From assembly GCA_027422505.1 (NCBI GenBank), contig JAPQWV010000404.1, positions 62,001 to 126,000 on the forward strand: a stretch of DNA of 64,000 nucleotides, read 5' to 3'. The position numbers were made by a program, and so were the translations under genes. This document shows, piece by piece, positions 23,384 to 33,646 of this stretch. Numbering within the stretch: position 1 is the first letter of the stretch; each line of letters starts with the position of its first letter. The DNA comes from Craterostigma plantagineum. Its lineage: Eukaryota > Streptophyta > Magnoliopsida > Lamiales > Linderniaceae. The notes beneath the pieces were generated by a model. That model was not told where the DNA came from and searched no databases. It worked only from the letters and a program-made list of their open reading frames with translations.

Positions 23384-23554
23384 AAACTCCACCTCAACTC
23401 CAGCCTCGATCCTTAGAACTCAACGCCGCTTGATCCTTAGAACTCCACCTCAGCTCCAGGCAATAGCTGAACTTTCTGCCTGGAATTGGCTTGGTGAGCA
23501 TGTCTGAGGAATTATGATCCGTCGAAACCTTCTTGACACAGATGTTACCTGGGT

Positions 23555-24238
23555 TTACCACCTCGCGAATAAAATGTAACTGACATCAACATGCTTTGTC
23601 CTTTCATGATGAAGACTGTCCTTGACTAAGTGGACCGCTCCCTGATTATCACAAAACACATCTATCTTCTGAGGTCTCATCATCAGTTCTTCAGCAACTC
23701 CTCTGAGCCATATTGCTTCCTTCACAGCCTCTATCAATGCCATATACTTAGCCTCAGTTGTCGACAACGCTACCAGTCTTTGCAGTGTAGCTTTCCAGCT
23801 TATGACTGTTCTAAATGCTGTGAAAACAAAGCCAGTTAATGACTTCCTCGTGTCCAAACAACCAGCATAATCAGAGTCTTCAAATCCCTTAATGCACTTT
23901 CTATTTTCTGGATCTGATTTCCTGCTTCTAAATACCCGTCCCTTTCCTAAAGTCCCTCTTATATACTTCAGTACCCATTTGAGAGCTTCCCAATGGGTTT
24001 TCCTAGGTTGAGCCATAAATCTGCTCACCACACTGAGAGGATATGCAAGGTCAGGTCTGGTACAGATCATTGCATACATCACACATCCCACAACATTTGC
24101 ATATGGTATTTTCAGCATGTATTCAGCTTCCTCTTCAGACATTTCCTCAGCTCCTTTGATCAGTTTGAAATGTGCTCCTAAAGGTGTCATAACTGCCTTG
24201 GATTTTCCCATCTCAAAACTGTTCAGCACTGAGGTCAA
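23555..24238 (-). pseudogene. Element B RNase H
   Basis: 227 open codons: RPDLAYPLSVVSRFMAQP, the RNase H start DSDYAGCLDTRKSLTGFVF, LSTTEAKYMALIEAVKEAIW and VFCDNQGAVHLVKDSLHH. The C-terminal end is decayed after HVDVSY. Confidence 0.85.
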
Positions 24239-25265
24239 GTAGCCTCTATGAGCAGTTTCAAGCTGCCCTCACCTCTGTTTCTGACTATTTCCATTCCTAA
24301 GCTCTTCTTAGCTGGCCCAAGATCTTTCTTCTCGAATTCAGATTTCAGAAGCTCCTTGACAGAGTCCACTTCAGCCTTGCACTCACATGCCACTAGCAGG
24401 TCATCAACACACAGGAGCAAGAAACAGCTCTTCTGATTTCCGCCCCCTTTGTAGTATATGCAAGGGTTATATCTGCTTTTCTCAAACTTATTCACAAGCA
24501 TAAACTGGTTGAATCTCTTATTCCATTGCCTTGGGCTTTGCTTCAAACCATACAGGGACTGCCACAATCTACATACTTGATTTTTAGTTCCTGGTCTAAC
24601 AAATCCCTTAGGCTGGTTCATAAAAATAACTTCATCGAGTACCCCATATAAGAATGCACTCTTCACATCTAACTGCTCAAGTTCTAGGTTGAACTGTGTT
24701 ACCAAGGCCAGCAACAACCTGATTGATCTCAGTTTCACAACTGAGGAGAATACCTCAGTGTAATCTATTCCTTCTCTTTGAGTGAAACCCCGAGCTGCCA
24801 ATTTGCCCTGTACCTTACCTTGGTATCAGCTTCTTTCTTCTTCTTATTAATCCATTTGCAGCTTATGATTTTCTGATTTTGGGGCTTCTCAACCAATTCC
24901 TAGGTTTCATTCTTCAGCGGTGATGCCATCTCCTCATTCATGGCTGATTTCCAATTGTTTCTTTCTCTGCGTCTGATAGCTTCTTGATAAGACCTTGGTT
25001 CCTCACCAACTTCTTCAGCCATCAGAAAAGCAAAGGAAATTACATCAGCTTGTGCATATCTTGTTGGAGCTCTAGTTTCCCTCCTAAATCGATCTCTAGC
25101 CAGCATATAGTCAGAGATATCATTATTAGGAAAAGGACCTCCCTCCTCCTCAGTCTCATAGTTCATGTCTGCCTGGTTTTCAGATGCATCCTCATTGCTC
25201 TCATCCTGAACTGGCTGAGTATTGCTGGTTTGGTCAAGCTCCACCTTAGGTTGTACTTTTCCCAA
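24235..25265 (-). pseudogene. Element B integrase-RT linker and reverse transcriptase
   Basis: 25265-24900 is an acidic linker ending in the RT N-terminal EEPRSYQEAIRRRERNNWKS. 24801-24235 is RT: GFTQREGIDYTEVFSSVVK, LDVKSAFLYGVLDEVIFM, GLKQSPRQWNKRF and the catalytic LLLCVDDLLVA. A stop and frameshift lie between the two frames at ~24800-24900. Confidence 0.85.
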
Positions 25266-25429
25266 ATAGTCAGTTGCACATGTCCCTCAGATTCCTCAGC
25301 TGCAGCTTTCTTTTCCAGATAAGCGATTTGATTTTATGAGAACTTTACATCCCTGCTCAAGAAGAAATTCTTCATACCAGGTTCCAAAATCCATAGTTTG
25401 TAACCTTTTACACCCTCAGGGTACCCAAT

Positions 25430-26248
25430 AAAAATGGATTTAACTGCCCTGGACTCTAGCTTAGCTCTCCTTATACGTGCATAAGCTATGCAGCCAAAAA
25501 ACCTTCAAATGTTGCAGGTTTGGCTTGGAACCAGTCCACAGTTCCTCAGGTGTCTTGCAGCCTATGGCAGTAGAGGTGATCTGCTAACTAGGTAGGTTGC
25601 AACTTGCAGTAGCTATGGCTTCTGCCCAAAAGGTCTTGCATAATCCAGCACTGATCAGCATACACCTAGTTCTTTCTAGCAAAGTTCTATTCATTCTTTC
25701 GGCTAGATCATTCCATTGAGGGGTGTATGGGATAGTTCTGTGACTACCTATCGCTTCGTCTTCACAGAATCTGTTAAGGCACTAGAGCAAAATTGAAGTC
25801 CATTGTCTGTTCTGAGCATTCTCACCTTCTTGGCAGACTGCAGCTCAACAGTCTTCTTCCAGAGCTTGAATTTTTCTAGTTCTTCATCCTTTGTTTTCAG
25901 CATGATAGTCCATACCTTTTTGCTATAGTCATCTATGATGGACATGAAATACCTAGCTCCACCATGAGATGGGACAGTTGCAGGTCCCCAGAGGTCTGCA
26001 TGAATGTAATCCAGTGGAGCCTTAGATATATGTTTTCCAGTTTCAAACCTCACTCTATGTGACTTTCCAAAGATGCAATTCTCACATAACTTCAGGTTAT
26101 CAAGCTCTTTTGTTCCCAATAGTCCCTGCTTAGACAGCTCAATCAGTCTTCTCTCACTCACATGAGCTAATCGTTTATGCGAGAGACCTGCTTGATCACA
26201 TTCAGCGCCTGCCCAACAATGAATAAACTCCATTCCATTTGCCACCAT
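25430..26248 (-). pseudogene. Element B pre-integrase and integrase core
   Basis: The frame 26248-25748 holds the zinc-binding HKRLAHVSERRLIELSKQGL...CENCIFGK, the first Asp in YIHADLWGPA, and RTDNGLQF with the second Asp. Remnants of the Glu-containing region (NRTLLERTRCML) continue to ~25680 and further in shifted frames. A frameshift lies at ~25748. Confidence 0.8.
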
Positions 26249-26675
26249 TCATCTTAAGAAGTGATCCTCTGAGAACTCTCATCTGTCCAGCTCTGGTTTC
26301 TGTCACATAACCAAGGTCTTCTAATACTCCAACTGACATCAGATTCCTTCTAAGCTCAGGTATGTATCTCACATTTTCCAGTATAAGTTCATTGCATGTG
26401 TGTACTTTCAACCTTACTGACCCAATGCCATGTACCCTGCATGGAGTGTCATTTCCTAACAGCACCTTACCTTCTTCAATCTGCCTGAAATCAGAGAGCC
26501 ATGACCTGTGAGAGGTCATGTGAAAAGAACATCCGGAATCCATCATCCACTCATGCTTCTTATTTATTTCAGTCACATTTAATACTTCAGCAAAATTATA
26601 TCCATCTGCCACTGCTGAGACCTCACCTTTGTCCTTATACTTTTCCTGAGATCCCTTGCCTCTCTTAGGACACAA
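26202..26675 (-). pseudogene. Element B protease
   Basis: 157 codons open. Active-site WMMDSGCSFHMTSHRSWL near residues 38-56, then VRYIPELRRNLMSVGVLEDL, the conserved segment between protease and pre-integrase. The frame is joined to the CCHC region upstream and shifts into the integrase frame at ~26248. Confidence 0.8.
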
Positions 26676-27262
26676 TCTCCTGATATGCCCTTCCTCATGG
26701 CAGTAGTAGCATTTAATCTTTACCTTAGACTTTGATCTGGATTTTCTGCTTCATTTCTTGTAATCTCTGGAGTCTGATCTTTCCTTGACATTCAGACTTT
26801 TACCAGAACTCTGTGACTTGATCTCAGCTCTTTTATTAAGCAGCCTTGAGTGGATGCGGACAACACATCTTCAAGGCTCAGCTCCTCATGTGCATAGAGT
26901 AAGGTTTTTTTTTAAATGATCATAGCTCTTTGGCAAAGAGCTTAGCAACAGCACAACTTGATCCTCATCCTCGATCTCCACCTCAATATTCTCCAGATCA
27001 AGGATCAGCTTACTCCATTTGTCGAGCTACTCTTCAATTGGCTTGTCTTCATCCATCTTGTATGAGTACAAGGTTGGCTTCAGGTACAGTCTGTCTGCCA
27101 GTGACTTAGTCATATGCAGGCTCTTTAGTTTCGACCACAAGCCAGCCGCCGTGTCTTCCTTAGCTACCTGCCTCATCACCTTACCTCCAAGAGACAGAAT
27201 AATGACAGAGTGAGCTTTTTCAATCATTTATTTCTTCTCAGCTGCAGTTAATTGTGCAGGCA
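26676..27262 (-). pseudogene. Element B gag
   Basis: The frame 27227-27027 reads AHSVIILSLGGKVMRQVAKE and LWSKLKSLHMTKSLADRLYL, the UBN2-type gag of Tork-like copia. A CCHC knuckle ending in GHIRRLCPKRGKG lies near 26740-26660. Stops interrupt it at several points. Confidence 0.75.
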
Positions 27263-27270
27263 TTGCAGCC

Positions 27271-27683
27271 AAAGTAAAATTGACAAGCAGATATACGTGG
27301 TTAGGCTAATGAGTTTAGCGTACGTCCACGGTCCAAGGATCCAAGCTTTATTGATGATCTTCGATCGGAGTTTACAGAGCACTTCGCAATCTACAGCTCT
27401 CGTGCTTACAACTTTCTCTCAAGCTCACACTATAGAAAGTTACACACTAAAACGTGATCGGTTCACGCACAACTCAAACCCATTCTATGATCAGGTTTTC
27501 GAGTTTTAAACCTAAAGAGAATCGTCAAAGCTGCCCGAGACATCATAAGTAACCAACAACACTTCAATTCGAATTCCTTATTCGACCTAGTTGCAACGAA
27601 TTTCTTACTCGAATTGCTTATAGATTACTTATTCGATTTACTTATTCGATTTCTTCACTGGGAGTTCATGGGAAATCCTCACA
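27271..27683 (-). repeat. Element B 5' LTR remnant
   Basis: 413 bp matching 22982-23383. The inner end is cut at AAAGTAAAATTGAC and followed at once by gag coding sequence, so the LTR end, PBS and leader are gone. Confidence 0.85.
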
Positions 27684-27688
27684 GTCTT

Positions 27689-28215
27689 TAATTTCGAATA
27701 ATACATCCCTATTATTGATTGATTCTGATGAAGTCCCAGCAGTTCTTTCCTCAACTAAAATCTCGGACCGTTGCTTTCTTGAAACCTTTCTGGAAGGTCG
27801 ATCCAAATTTCTCTTGCTGATTCTGCATACGAAACACTTCCTGAGATTTCCTTGGACACTGAATTAAGGATCCAAGAGATTACCATATCATTGTTTTTCT
27901 TCCAGCGATAACCATCTTCTTATCTTCTTCTGTAAGCTTTAGAATTGTGCCATTAATGAAGCCCTTTTGTTCTTGACAGACAGGGCAATTGTCATCGCTT
28001 GACACCACGAGGCATAATTATTGCCGATAAGTAATTGATGAACGAGAATCAGCCCCGGGTTATCCGTGTGATGCAAGTAAAAAGGGTGGAGCTGATCATC
28101 TAAAGGGAGCGTAGATGGTGCAGCGATTTTCTCTCTTCCATGGCAACAGATTGCAAGCTCTGTAGATTAGATCAGTTTTTAGATCTTGATTTAGCAATAG
28201 AAGTGCCTCTATTAT
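27689..28215 (-). pseudogene. Element A gag, N-terminal half
   Basis: The minus frame starts near 28140 and reads NPGLILVHQLLIGNNYASW, the Retrotran_gag_3-type start of copia gag, followed by frames recalling SWILNSVSKEI and ERFQESNGPR. At least two frameshifts and stops occur. It is cut at 27684-27688 by element B; the next gag codons (TWDEL...) resume at 22896. Confidence 0.75.
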
Positions 28216-28227
28216 GCTCTGATACCA

Positions 28228-28502
28228 TAAAGAAAATCTTTGTATGAGTAGCAAAGATTCAATCGTTCAAGCAACAAGAAATTGGGACAATAAAACATTG
28301 ATTGTAAAACAAATAGTACAAATACAACGTCCACGGAAAACTTAATATAATGACTGGTAAATGGCAAATGGACCCAAAAGTTGAGAATTTACAAAATGGT
28401 CCCTGGCTATTAAAATAGTCCCTAATCAAAACTAATGATGCCTTTGCTACAGCTTAGCTTGGCTTTGCTTCAGAACGCTCTTATGTTCATGTAATTCTAA
28501 TA
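28228..28502 (-). repeat. Element A 5' LTR with PBS
   Basis: 275 bp, same family as 5603-5880. The PBS TGGTATCAGAGC (minus strand, 28227-28216) follows at once. On the minus strand it starts TATTAGAATTAC after the duplicated TGCAT. Confidence 0.85.
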
Positions 28503-28686
28503 ATGCAATTTATAAACAATAAGGTACTATTATGCATTCTACCTGGATTCTATGCTTTTTAGGCTAATTTATATTAAATAAATTTAGATTTTCCAATAAA
28601 CTTCACGCAATATATTGGATTCTTCCTCGCCCGTCCAATCCAATCCCCCGACAGCTTTAATGCTTTTCTTTACAAAATTATCACAA

Positions 28687-28815
28687 CGGAAATCTACACA
28701 TAAATACCCAATATGAAAAAAAATCAGCCACTTAGGTACCTTGTCAGAACTATTTTATAGCTAGGTACCTAGTTGAATAAAATTGTTACACTTAGGTACC
28801 TAATCACCTAAGATT
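28687..28815. repeat. Element F left TIR
   Basis: Starts CGGAAATCTACACATAAATA and contains three GGTACC sites. It aligns over ~120 bp with the complement of 33235-33355. Confidence 0.8.
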
Positions 28816-29389
28816 ACCAAAATACCCTTATTTCTTTTCTCTTTTCAGTTTTTTTTTTTCTGCAAAATTCGAGCTCCATCCCCGTCGACGAATTTCCGTC
28901 TTGTAGACCACCTCCTTCCGCTCGTTCCGGCGCCGGACAACCATCGACAAGCCTCTTGAAAGTTGGGTTCTTGATTTTGGGTCATAATTTTGTCAGGTAG
29001 TCTTTTTCTTTTGCAAAGGGTTTGGTTAGTCGATTTTACGCATTTGTTCAAGGTTTAGCCCAAATCCGGGAGCTCAATGCGCTCCAAGAGCTCGGTATAA
29101 GGGTGGAATGTTAGGATTTGGTAGTTATTGAGGCTAATCCATCGAGATTTTGGATTTTTTTTAAGAACTGTTACGACGTACCATTTGTTATGTATATTAC
29201 GTACCATTGTTTGTTGTTTTACCGTACCTAAATATATTATGTGTACAGTCCGATTGGACATTTATGTTATGCAGTATCTTTGTGTATTTACATTACGTAC
29301 CAAGTAACCTGTCTATATGGTACCAAAATGTCCTATTATGCAGTACCAATCTAAACTATACAACGTACCATTTATAAAGGTTGTCATAT

Positions 29390-29570
29390 TATCTGAAAAT
29401 ATAGCATCCGCAAATTCGGTTGGTGGCGGGACGTTATTTGCAATGTGTGAGTATAAAAGGGAGTCTTCCTTACTATTAAGCACGAAGCAACGACGCTTAT
29501 CGATATATACGTATCCCTCCAAAGAAGGTGGTCGAATATCGATTCCCGGCATGCCAGTTATCTAATGTAA
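29390..29570 (-). other. Gene-like island in element F, possible captured fragment
   Basis: An interval of normal base composition between the AT-rich arrays. The minus frame gives 79 codons open to 29313, including MPGIDIRPPSLEGYVYIDKR and CFVLNSKEDSLLYSH. It looks protein-like but I do not recognise the family. MULEs often capture host gene pieces, which is the reason for flagging it. Confidence 0.35.
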
Positions 29571-29579
29571 TGTATGCAA

Positions 29580-30540
29580 ACATGGTACCCTAATATATGC
29601 CAACATGGTACCCTAATATATGCCAATTTGGTACCGTAATACATATATATTTGGTACTGTATATATGTCAATTTGTTACTGTAATATATGCCAACATGGT
29701 ACTGTAATATATGCAAATTTGATACTGTAATATATGCCAGTTTGATACCGTAATATATGCAGTAATATATGTCAGTTTGGTATCGTAATATATGTCAATT
29801 TGGTACGGTGATATATGCCAGTTTGATACTGTAATATATGCAAATTTGATATTGTAATATATGCCATTTTGATATCGTAATGTATGCAATATTGTATTAT
29901 ATGCCAGTTTGATACCGTAATATATGCAAATTTGGTATTGTAATATATCCCAGTTTGGTACCATATATATGTCGATTTGGTACTGTAATATATGCCAGTT
30001 TAATACCTCAATATATATACAAATTTGATATTGTAATATATGCCTGTTTGATACCGAAATATATGCAAATTAGGTACTGTAATATATTTCAGTTTGATAC
30101 CGTAATATATGTCAATTTGATACGGTAATATATGCAAGTTGATACTAAATACATGCAAATTTGATATCGTACTTTATGCCAGTTTGATACCGTAATATAT
30201 GCAAATATGGTACTGTAATATATGCCAGTTTGGTACCGTAATATATTTCAATTTGGTACTGTAATATAAGCCAGTTTGATACCGTAATATATGCAAATTT
30301 GATATCGTAATTTATGCCAGTTTGGTAATGTAATACATGAGAACAAAGAGATGGGCATATATGCCAACAAAGTACTGTAATAAAAGACAACAAAGTACTC
30401 TAATATATGCCAATAAAGTACTGTAATATAAGCCAACAAGGTACTGTAATATAAGCCAACAAGGTACTGTAATATAGGCAAATAAGGTACACTAAACATA
30501 CCACGGATGGTACTGTATCGTTTCAGAAATAGGTACCGCA
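29580..30540. repeat. 23-bp minisatellite array, about 40 degenerate units
   Basis: The unit is approximately GTAATATATGCCAGTTTGGTACC, 23 bp, with variants ...AAATTTGATACT and ...CAACAAGGTACT. Because 23 is not a multiple of three, the minus-strand frames show a 23-residue period. These apparent ORFs (for example 29668-29964 and 30248-30541) are a by-product of the repeat. Confidence 0.9.
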
Positions 30541-31209
30541 TAAATTAAACCAAGTTTGAATTTGAGACTTGGCTATATTTCATCAGAAACGAAGCATTTA
30601 AGAAGATGTTGATGTGGAGAAATAAAGAGACAACTTCTGACGTTTTTCTGTCATGACTGGACATATTTATGACATTTTTCTGTCATGAGTGGACAGATTT
30701 CTGACGTACGAGGTATTAAATCAACAAGACAGCTCATCTGACATGTCATTGGCTTTCATAAAATGTTTGATGTCACATGTAATTTTGGGTACTACAATCG
30801 TGTCTGAGATGGTACGTTTACAATAAAAAAATAGGTACCCCTACAAAGCTAAGTAAGGTACGTCGTCCCTTAGATATGTGATACGTCATACTAGGGTTAG
30901 TATTTTTCGAGGTCGTACGAATTAGTTTTTCATCTGGAACCACCCTAAAACACTAATATAGAGTATTAGTTATGTTTTAGATCAAATTAGGTGCATTAGG
31001 CCTTACACGCATGAATTAAACTTTCGAACTCCAAGATTCATTAGAATATAAGGATAGAAGCAAGAACATCTTACAACATAATTTGAAAAATCTGGTGAGT
31101 CCTACATGTGCGTTTTTTTTTATATTTTTTTTATTCATGTTATTATTGTTAGGTATTGTCAAAATCATGCAGAACAACGCGATTCGCTTAGGAATCTATT
31201 TATTTCCGA

Positions 31210-32042
31210 TGTTTAACAAATGGTACGGTATACTTGCATATTAGGGTACAATATATGTATACATAGCGATACGGTAAACCTGCAGATTATGGTACTATAT
31301 ATGTAAATGATAAGGTACCTTAATGTACAAGATAAGCTATCTTACTGTACACAGATAAGGTACTTCATATATTCTATTTATGGTACGGGACATATACACA
31401 TAATGTTACGGTTAACCCGCATATTATGGTACTCCGTATGTAAAAGATATGGTACGGCAATATGAAATTCAAGGTACTTCATATCTTCTATTTATGGTAC
31501 ACCATATATTTACATAATGATACAGTTAACCTGCATATTATGGTACTCTGTATGTAAACGATATGGTACGGTAATATAAAAGACAATGTACTTCATATCT
31601 TCTGTTTATGGTGCGGTATATGTTTACATAATGGTAGGTTAAAATGCATATTATGATACTCTGTATGTAAAATATAAGGTACGATCATATAAAAATATAT
31701 GGTACTGCATAAAATACGGACAGTCTCATAAAACATATGGTACTGCATAAAATACTGCATATATTACTGTACCATACCACTTTTGCATATCGTAGGGTAC
31801 CAAACAGACATATATTACAGTACCAAAAATGCATATATTACGGTACCTAATTTGCATATCGAATGGTACCAAACTGGCATATATTACAGTAACAAATTTA
31901 CATATATTACGGTATACTTGCAAATTAGGATACTGTATATGTACATAATGATACGGTAAACCTACAGATTATGGTACTCTGTATGTAAAAAATAAGGTAC
32001 ACTAATAACGATAAAGTACTCATAAACTCTGGTTATTGTACG

Positions 32043-32077
<35 letters not shown>

Positions 32078-32160
32078 ATGGTACGGTAAACCTGCACATT
32101 ATGGTACTCTGTATGTAAAAGATAATGTACGCTAATATAAAAACTTATGGTACTGCATAA
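31210..32160. repeat. Second minisatellite array with ~118-bp higher-order repeat
   Basis: Four to five units of about 118 bp ('catattatggtactctgtatg...ttatggtac') each hold several GGTAC sites about 23 bp apart. Inside it, 31795-31915 is the 23-bp unit of the first array in inverted orientation (accaaac.ggcatatattac.gta). The (AT)n tract at 32046-32074 interrupts it. Confidence 0.8.
32046..32074. repeat. (AT)n microsatellite
   Basis: About fourteen TA units inside the second array of element F. Confidence 0.95.
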
Positions 32161-32299
32161 AATACAGACAAAGTCTCATACAACTACACAACAAACGACA
32201 TCAATGAGTCTCCAAACAGTCTCATTCACAAGACAAATATCTTAACGAACATAAACAACACAGTTTCCAAACAATCTCATCCCCAAGTCAAATAACTGA

Positions 32300-33160
32300 A
32301 CTTAAACAACAAAGTCTCCAAACAGTCTACGTGCCAAATTGGAACCGGTTAAACTCTGGATCCACGGTCTTCTTTCATAGATACTCATACGTCCGTGCCC
32401 AACAATTCGTCATAATATGCGCTTGCACAATATAGGAAAGACATTAACGCAGAAATGCAACCACGGCCGATGAAAATATGTACAATGTTAAAACTTACGA
32501 ATGCTCTAGCGGCCCATGTCATCTTATGCGTGGCCATCAGACCCGAACGTAGATAAACAAAAGTGCAGGATGGCACCTGTAAGAAAGCTCAAATATGTCC
32601 TGCGGATGCATTTCTGCAAAAAAAAAAGTAAACCTGCTAATAAGCAGTACCATTTTATACACACACGGCGTACCAATTCGCCCAAACAGATGGTACCAAA
32701 TACAGTGTTTGTGTAGTACCAAATCAAATTGACCCCATTCGAAAAAACCCAAATCGAAAACTCCCAAATCGACAACAATCAGTCCACCCATTCGAAGATA
32801 CACGTACAAAGCTACCACACTAAATTGACCCATTCCAAAGAACCCTAATCGAATAACAAATCGATGTCATTCGAAAAACACGCAGCTATTGTTACGAACA
32901 TTAACCGAAAATGCTTAAACCCAACGAATAACGGCAAAATCAAACTAGATACAAGCTTATTGGTAACTGTAATACCAGTACGAAATGCCACGACGTACTG
33001 TAAAGAAGCAAACGAGTTACCTATCGATTTCAAAAGGGGAATACCACGACGAACGAGAACCCATGACTTGAATCTGAAGCAAAAACAAACGCGGGGTCGA
33101 TTTCTGGGAGAAAGATGCGCGATTTGGGTTGGTTTGGGATGGTGGATTTTTTTTTTTTTT
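32300..33160 (-). other. Right inner part of element F, gene-like but unassigned
   Basis: Normal composition, several minus-strand frames of 60-100 codons (for example 32576-32385, 32833-32537), none recognised. A poly-T tract lies at 33147-33162. It could be the exons of a captured gene with introns, but no splice pair is convincing. Confidence 0.3.
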
Positions 33161-33234
33161 TTTAAGAACGAACGTGAGGTGAAATAAGAAACTAGGTATT
33201 TGATGTAATAAATCAGTTTTATCAGGGGTAAATC

Positions 33235-33355
33235 CGTCAGTTAGGTACCTATCAGTAAGAAAAAATTCAAGTAGGTACCTAGGTTAAAAATAAGTCTGAC
33301 AAGGGACTGAACTGTTTAATTTTTATTGATGTAGGTATTTAAGTGTTGAATCCCC
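33235..33355. repeat. Element F right TIR
   Basis: The complement starts GGGGATTCAACACTTAAATA and shares the CCTTGTCAGA(A/C) and CTAGGTACCTA blocks with the left TIR. Confidence 0.8.
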
Positions 33356-33364
33356 ATATCACAA

Positions 33365-33646
33365 TCAGCGGAATTAATTGTTGATTAAAAAAGTTTCAAT
33401 TAAACTAAATAAAATTAACTGATCTCATCGAAGTCCCACAATTCAATTCCCATCCCCACCACCATCTTCACTTTCAGACCGTACTTACTAACAAGACAAC
33501 AAAAATCTACGCAATTATTACATTAGGGGTTAGCTTTTTACCTTTTCCCCATCACCGTTGATCAGATTCGATTCCACTCTCTCGAAAAAAATCCTTCTTT
33601 GATGTGCGTACTATGAGAAAAACGAAGACGAAGAGCAATAGAGTAA
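33365..33646 (+). promoter_or_regulatory. 5' flank/UTR of the O-fucosyltransferase gene
   Basis: 282 bp between the MULE F target duplication and the ATG. The element thus sits in the proximal promoter, or the promoter lies within F. No clear TATA box was fixed. Confidence 0.35.

Larger units (their letters stand above)
22902..27683 (-). mobile_element. Element B: Ty1/copia (Tork-like) nested in gag of A
   Basis: 4782 bp with GTCTT duplicated at 22897-22901 and 27684-27688, splitting the gag of element A. The minus strand carries gag, zinc knuckle, protease (MDSGCSFHMT), integrase, RT (CVDDLL) and RNase H in copia order. The outer LTR ends are TGTGAGGATT...CCTTAACA. Multiple stops and frameshifts occur. 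The 5' LTR lacks its inner ~80 bp together with the PBS and gag start. Confidence 0.9.
5603..28502 (-). mobile_element. Element A: Ty1/copia retrotransposon hosting three nested elements
   Basis: Outer ends are two ~277-bp LTRs (5603-5880 and 28228-28502) flanked by the 5-bp duplication ATGCA at 5598-5602 and 28503-28507. The minus strand is coding: gag at 27689-28215 and 22420-22896, protease and integrase start at 21577-22358, RT at 16563-17023 and 5825-7070, RNase H to 5825. Removing the inserts G, E and B leaves about 4 kb, near a normal copia. Most of the integrase is absent, apparently deleted together with one end of E. The lineage resembles element D (same RPSCGGVL end and similar gag). 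Frames are broken throughout. Confidence 0.9.
28687..33355. mobile_element. Element F: non-autonomous MULE filled with minisatellite arrays
   Basis: 4669 bp between two ~120-bp imperfect terminal inverted repeats. Flanking 9-bp duplications are ttatcacaa (28678-28686) and atatcacaa (33356-33364), the size made by Mutator-type transposases. Both TIRs carry repeated GGTACC sites ~30 bp apart. Inside are two AT-rich arrays (29580-30540 and 31210-32160) and two islands of normal composition that may be captured gene pieces. No transposase is encoded. It lies immediately upstream of the O-fucosyltransferase gene. Confidence 0.8.

Noticed and set aside
29580..30540. CRISPR-like array of 23-bp repeats
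   Set aside because: Units are directly adjacent and degenerate, there are no unique spacers, and the context is a plant MULE. It is a minisatellite.
29668..30541. ORFs of 82-98 codons on the minus strand
   Set aside because: They are translations of the 23-bp tandem repeat, seen as a 23-residue period.
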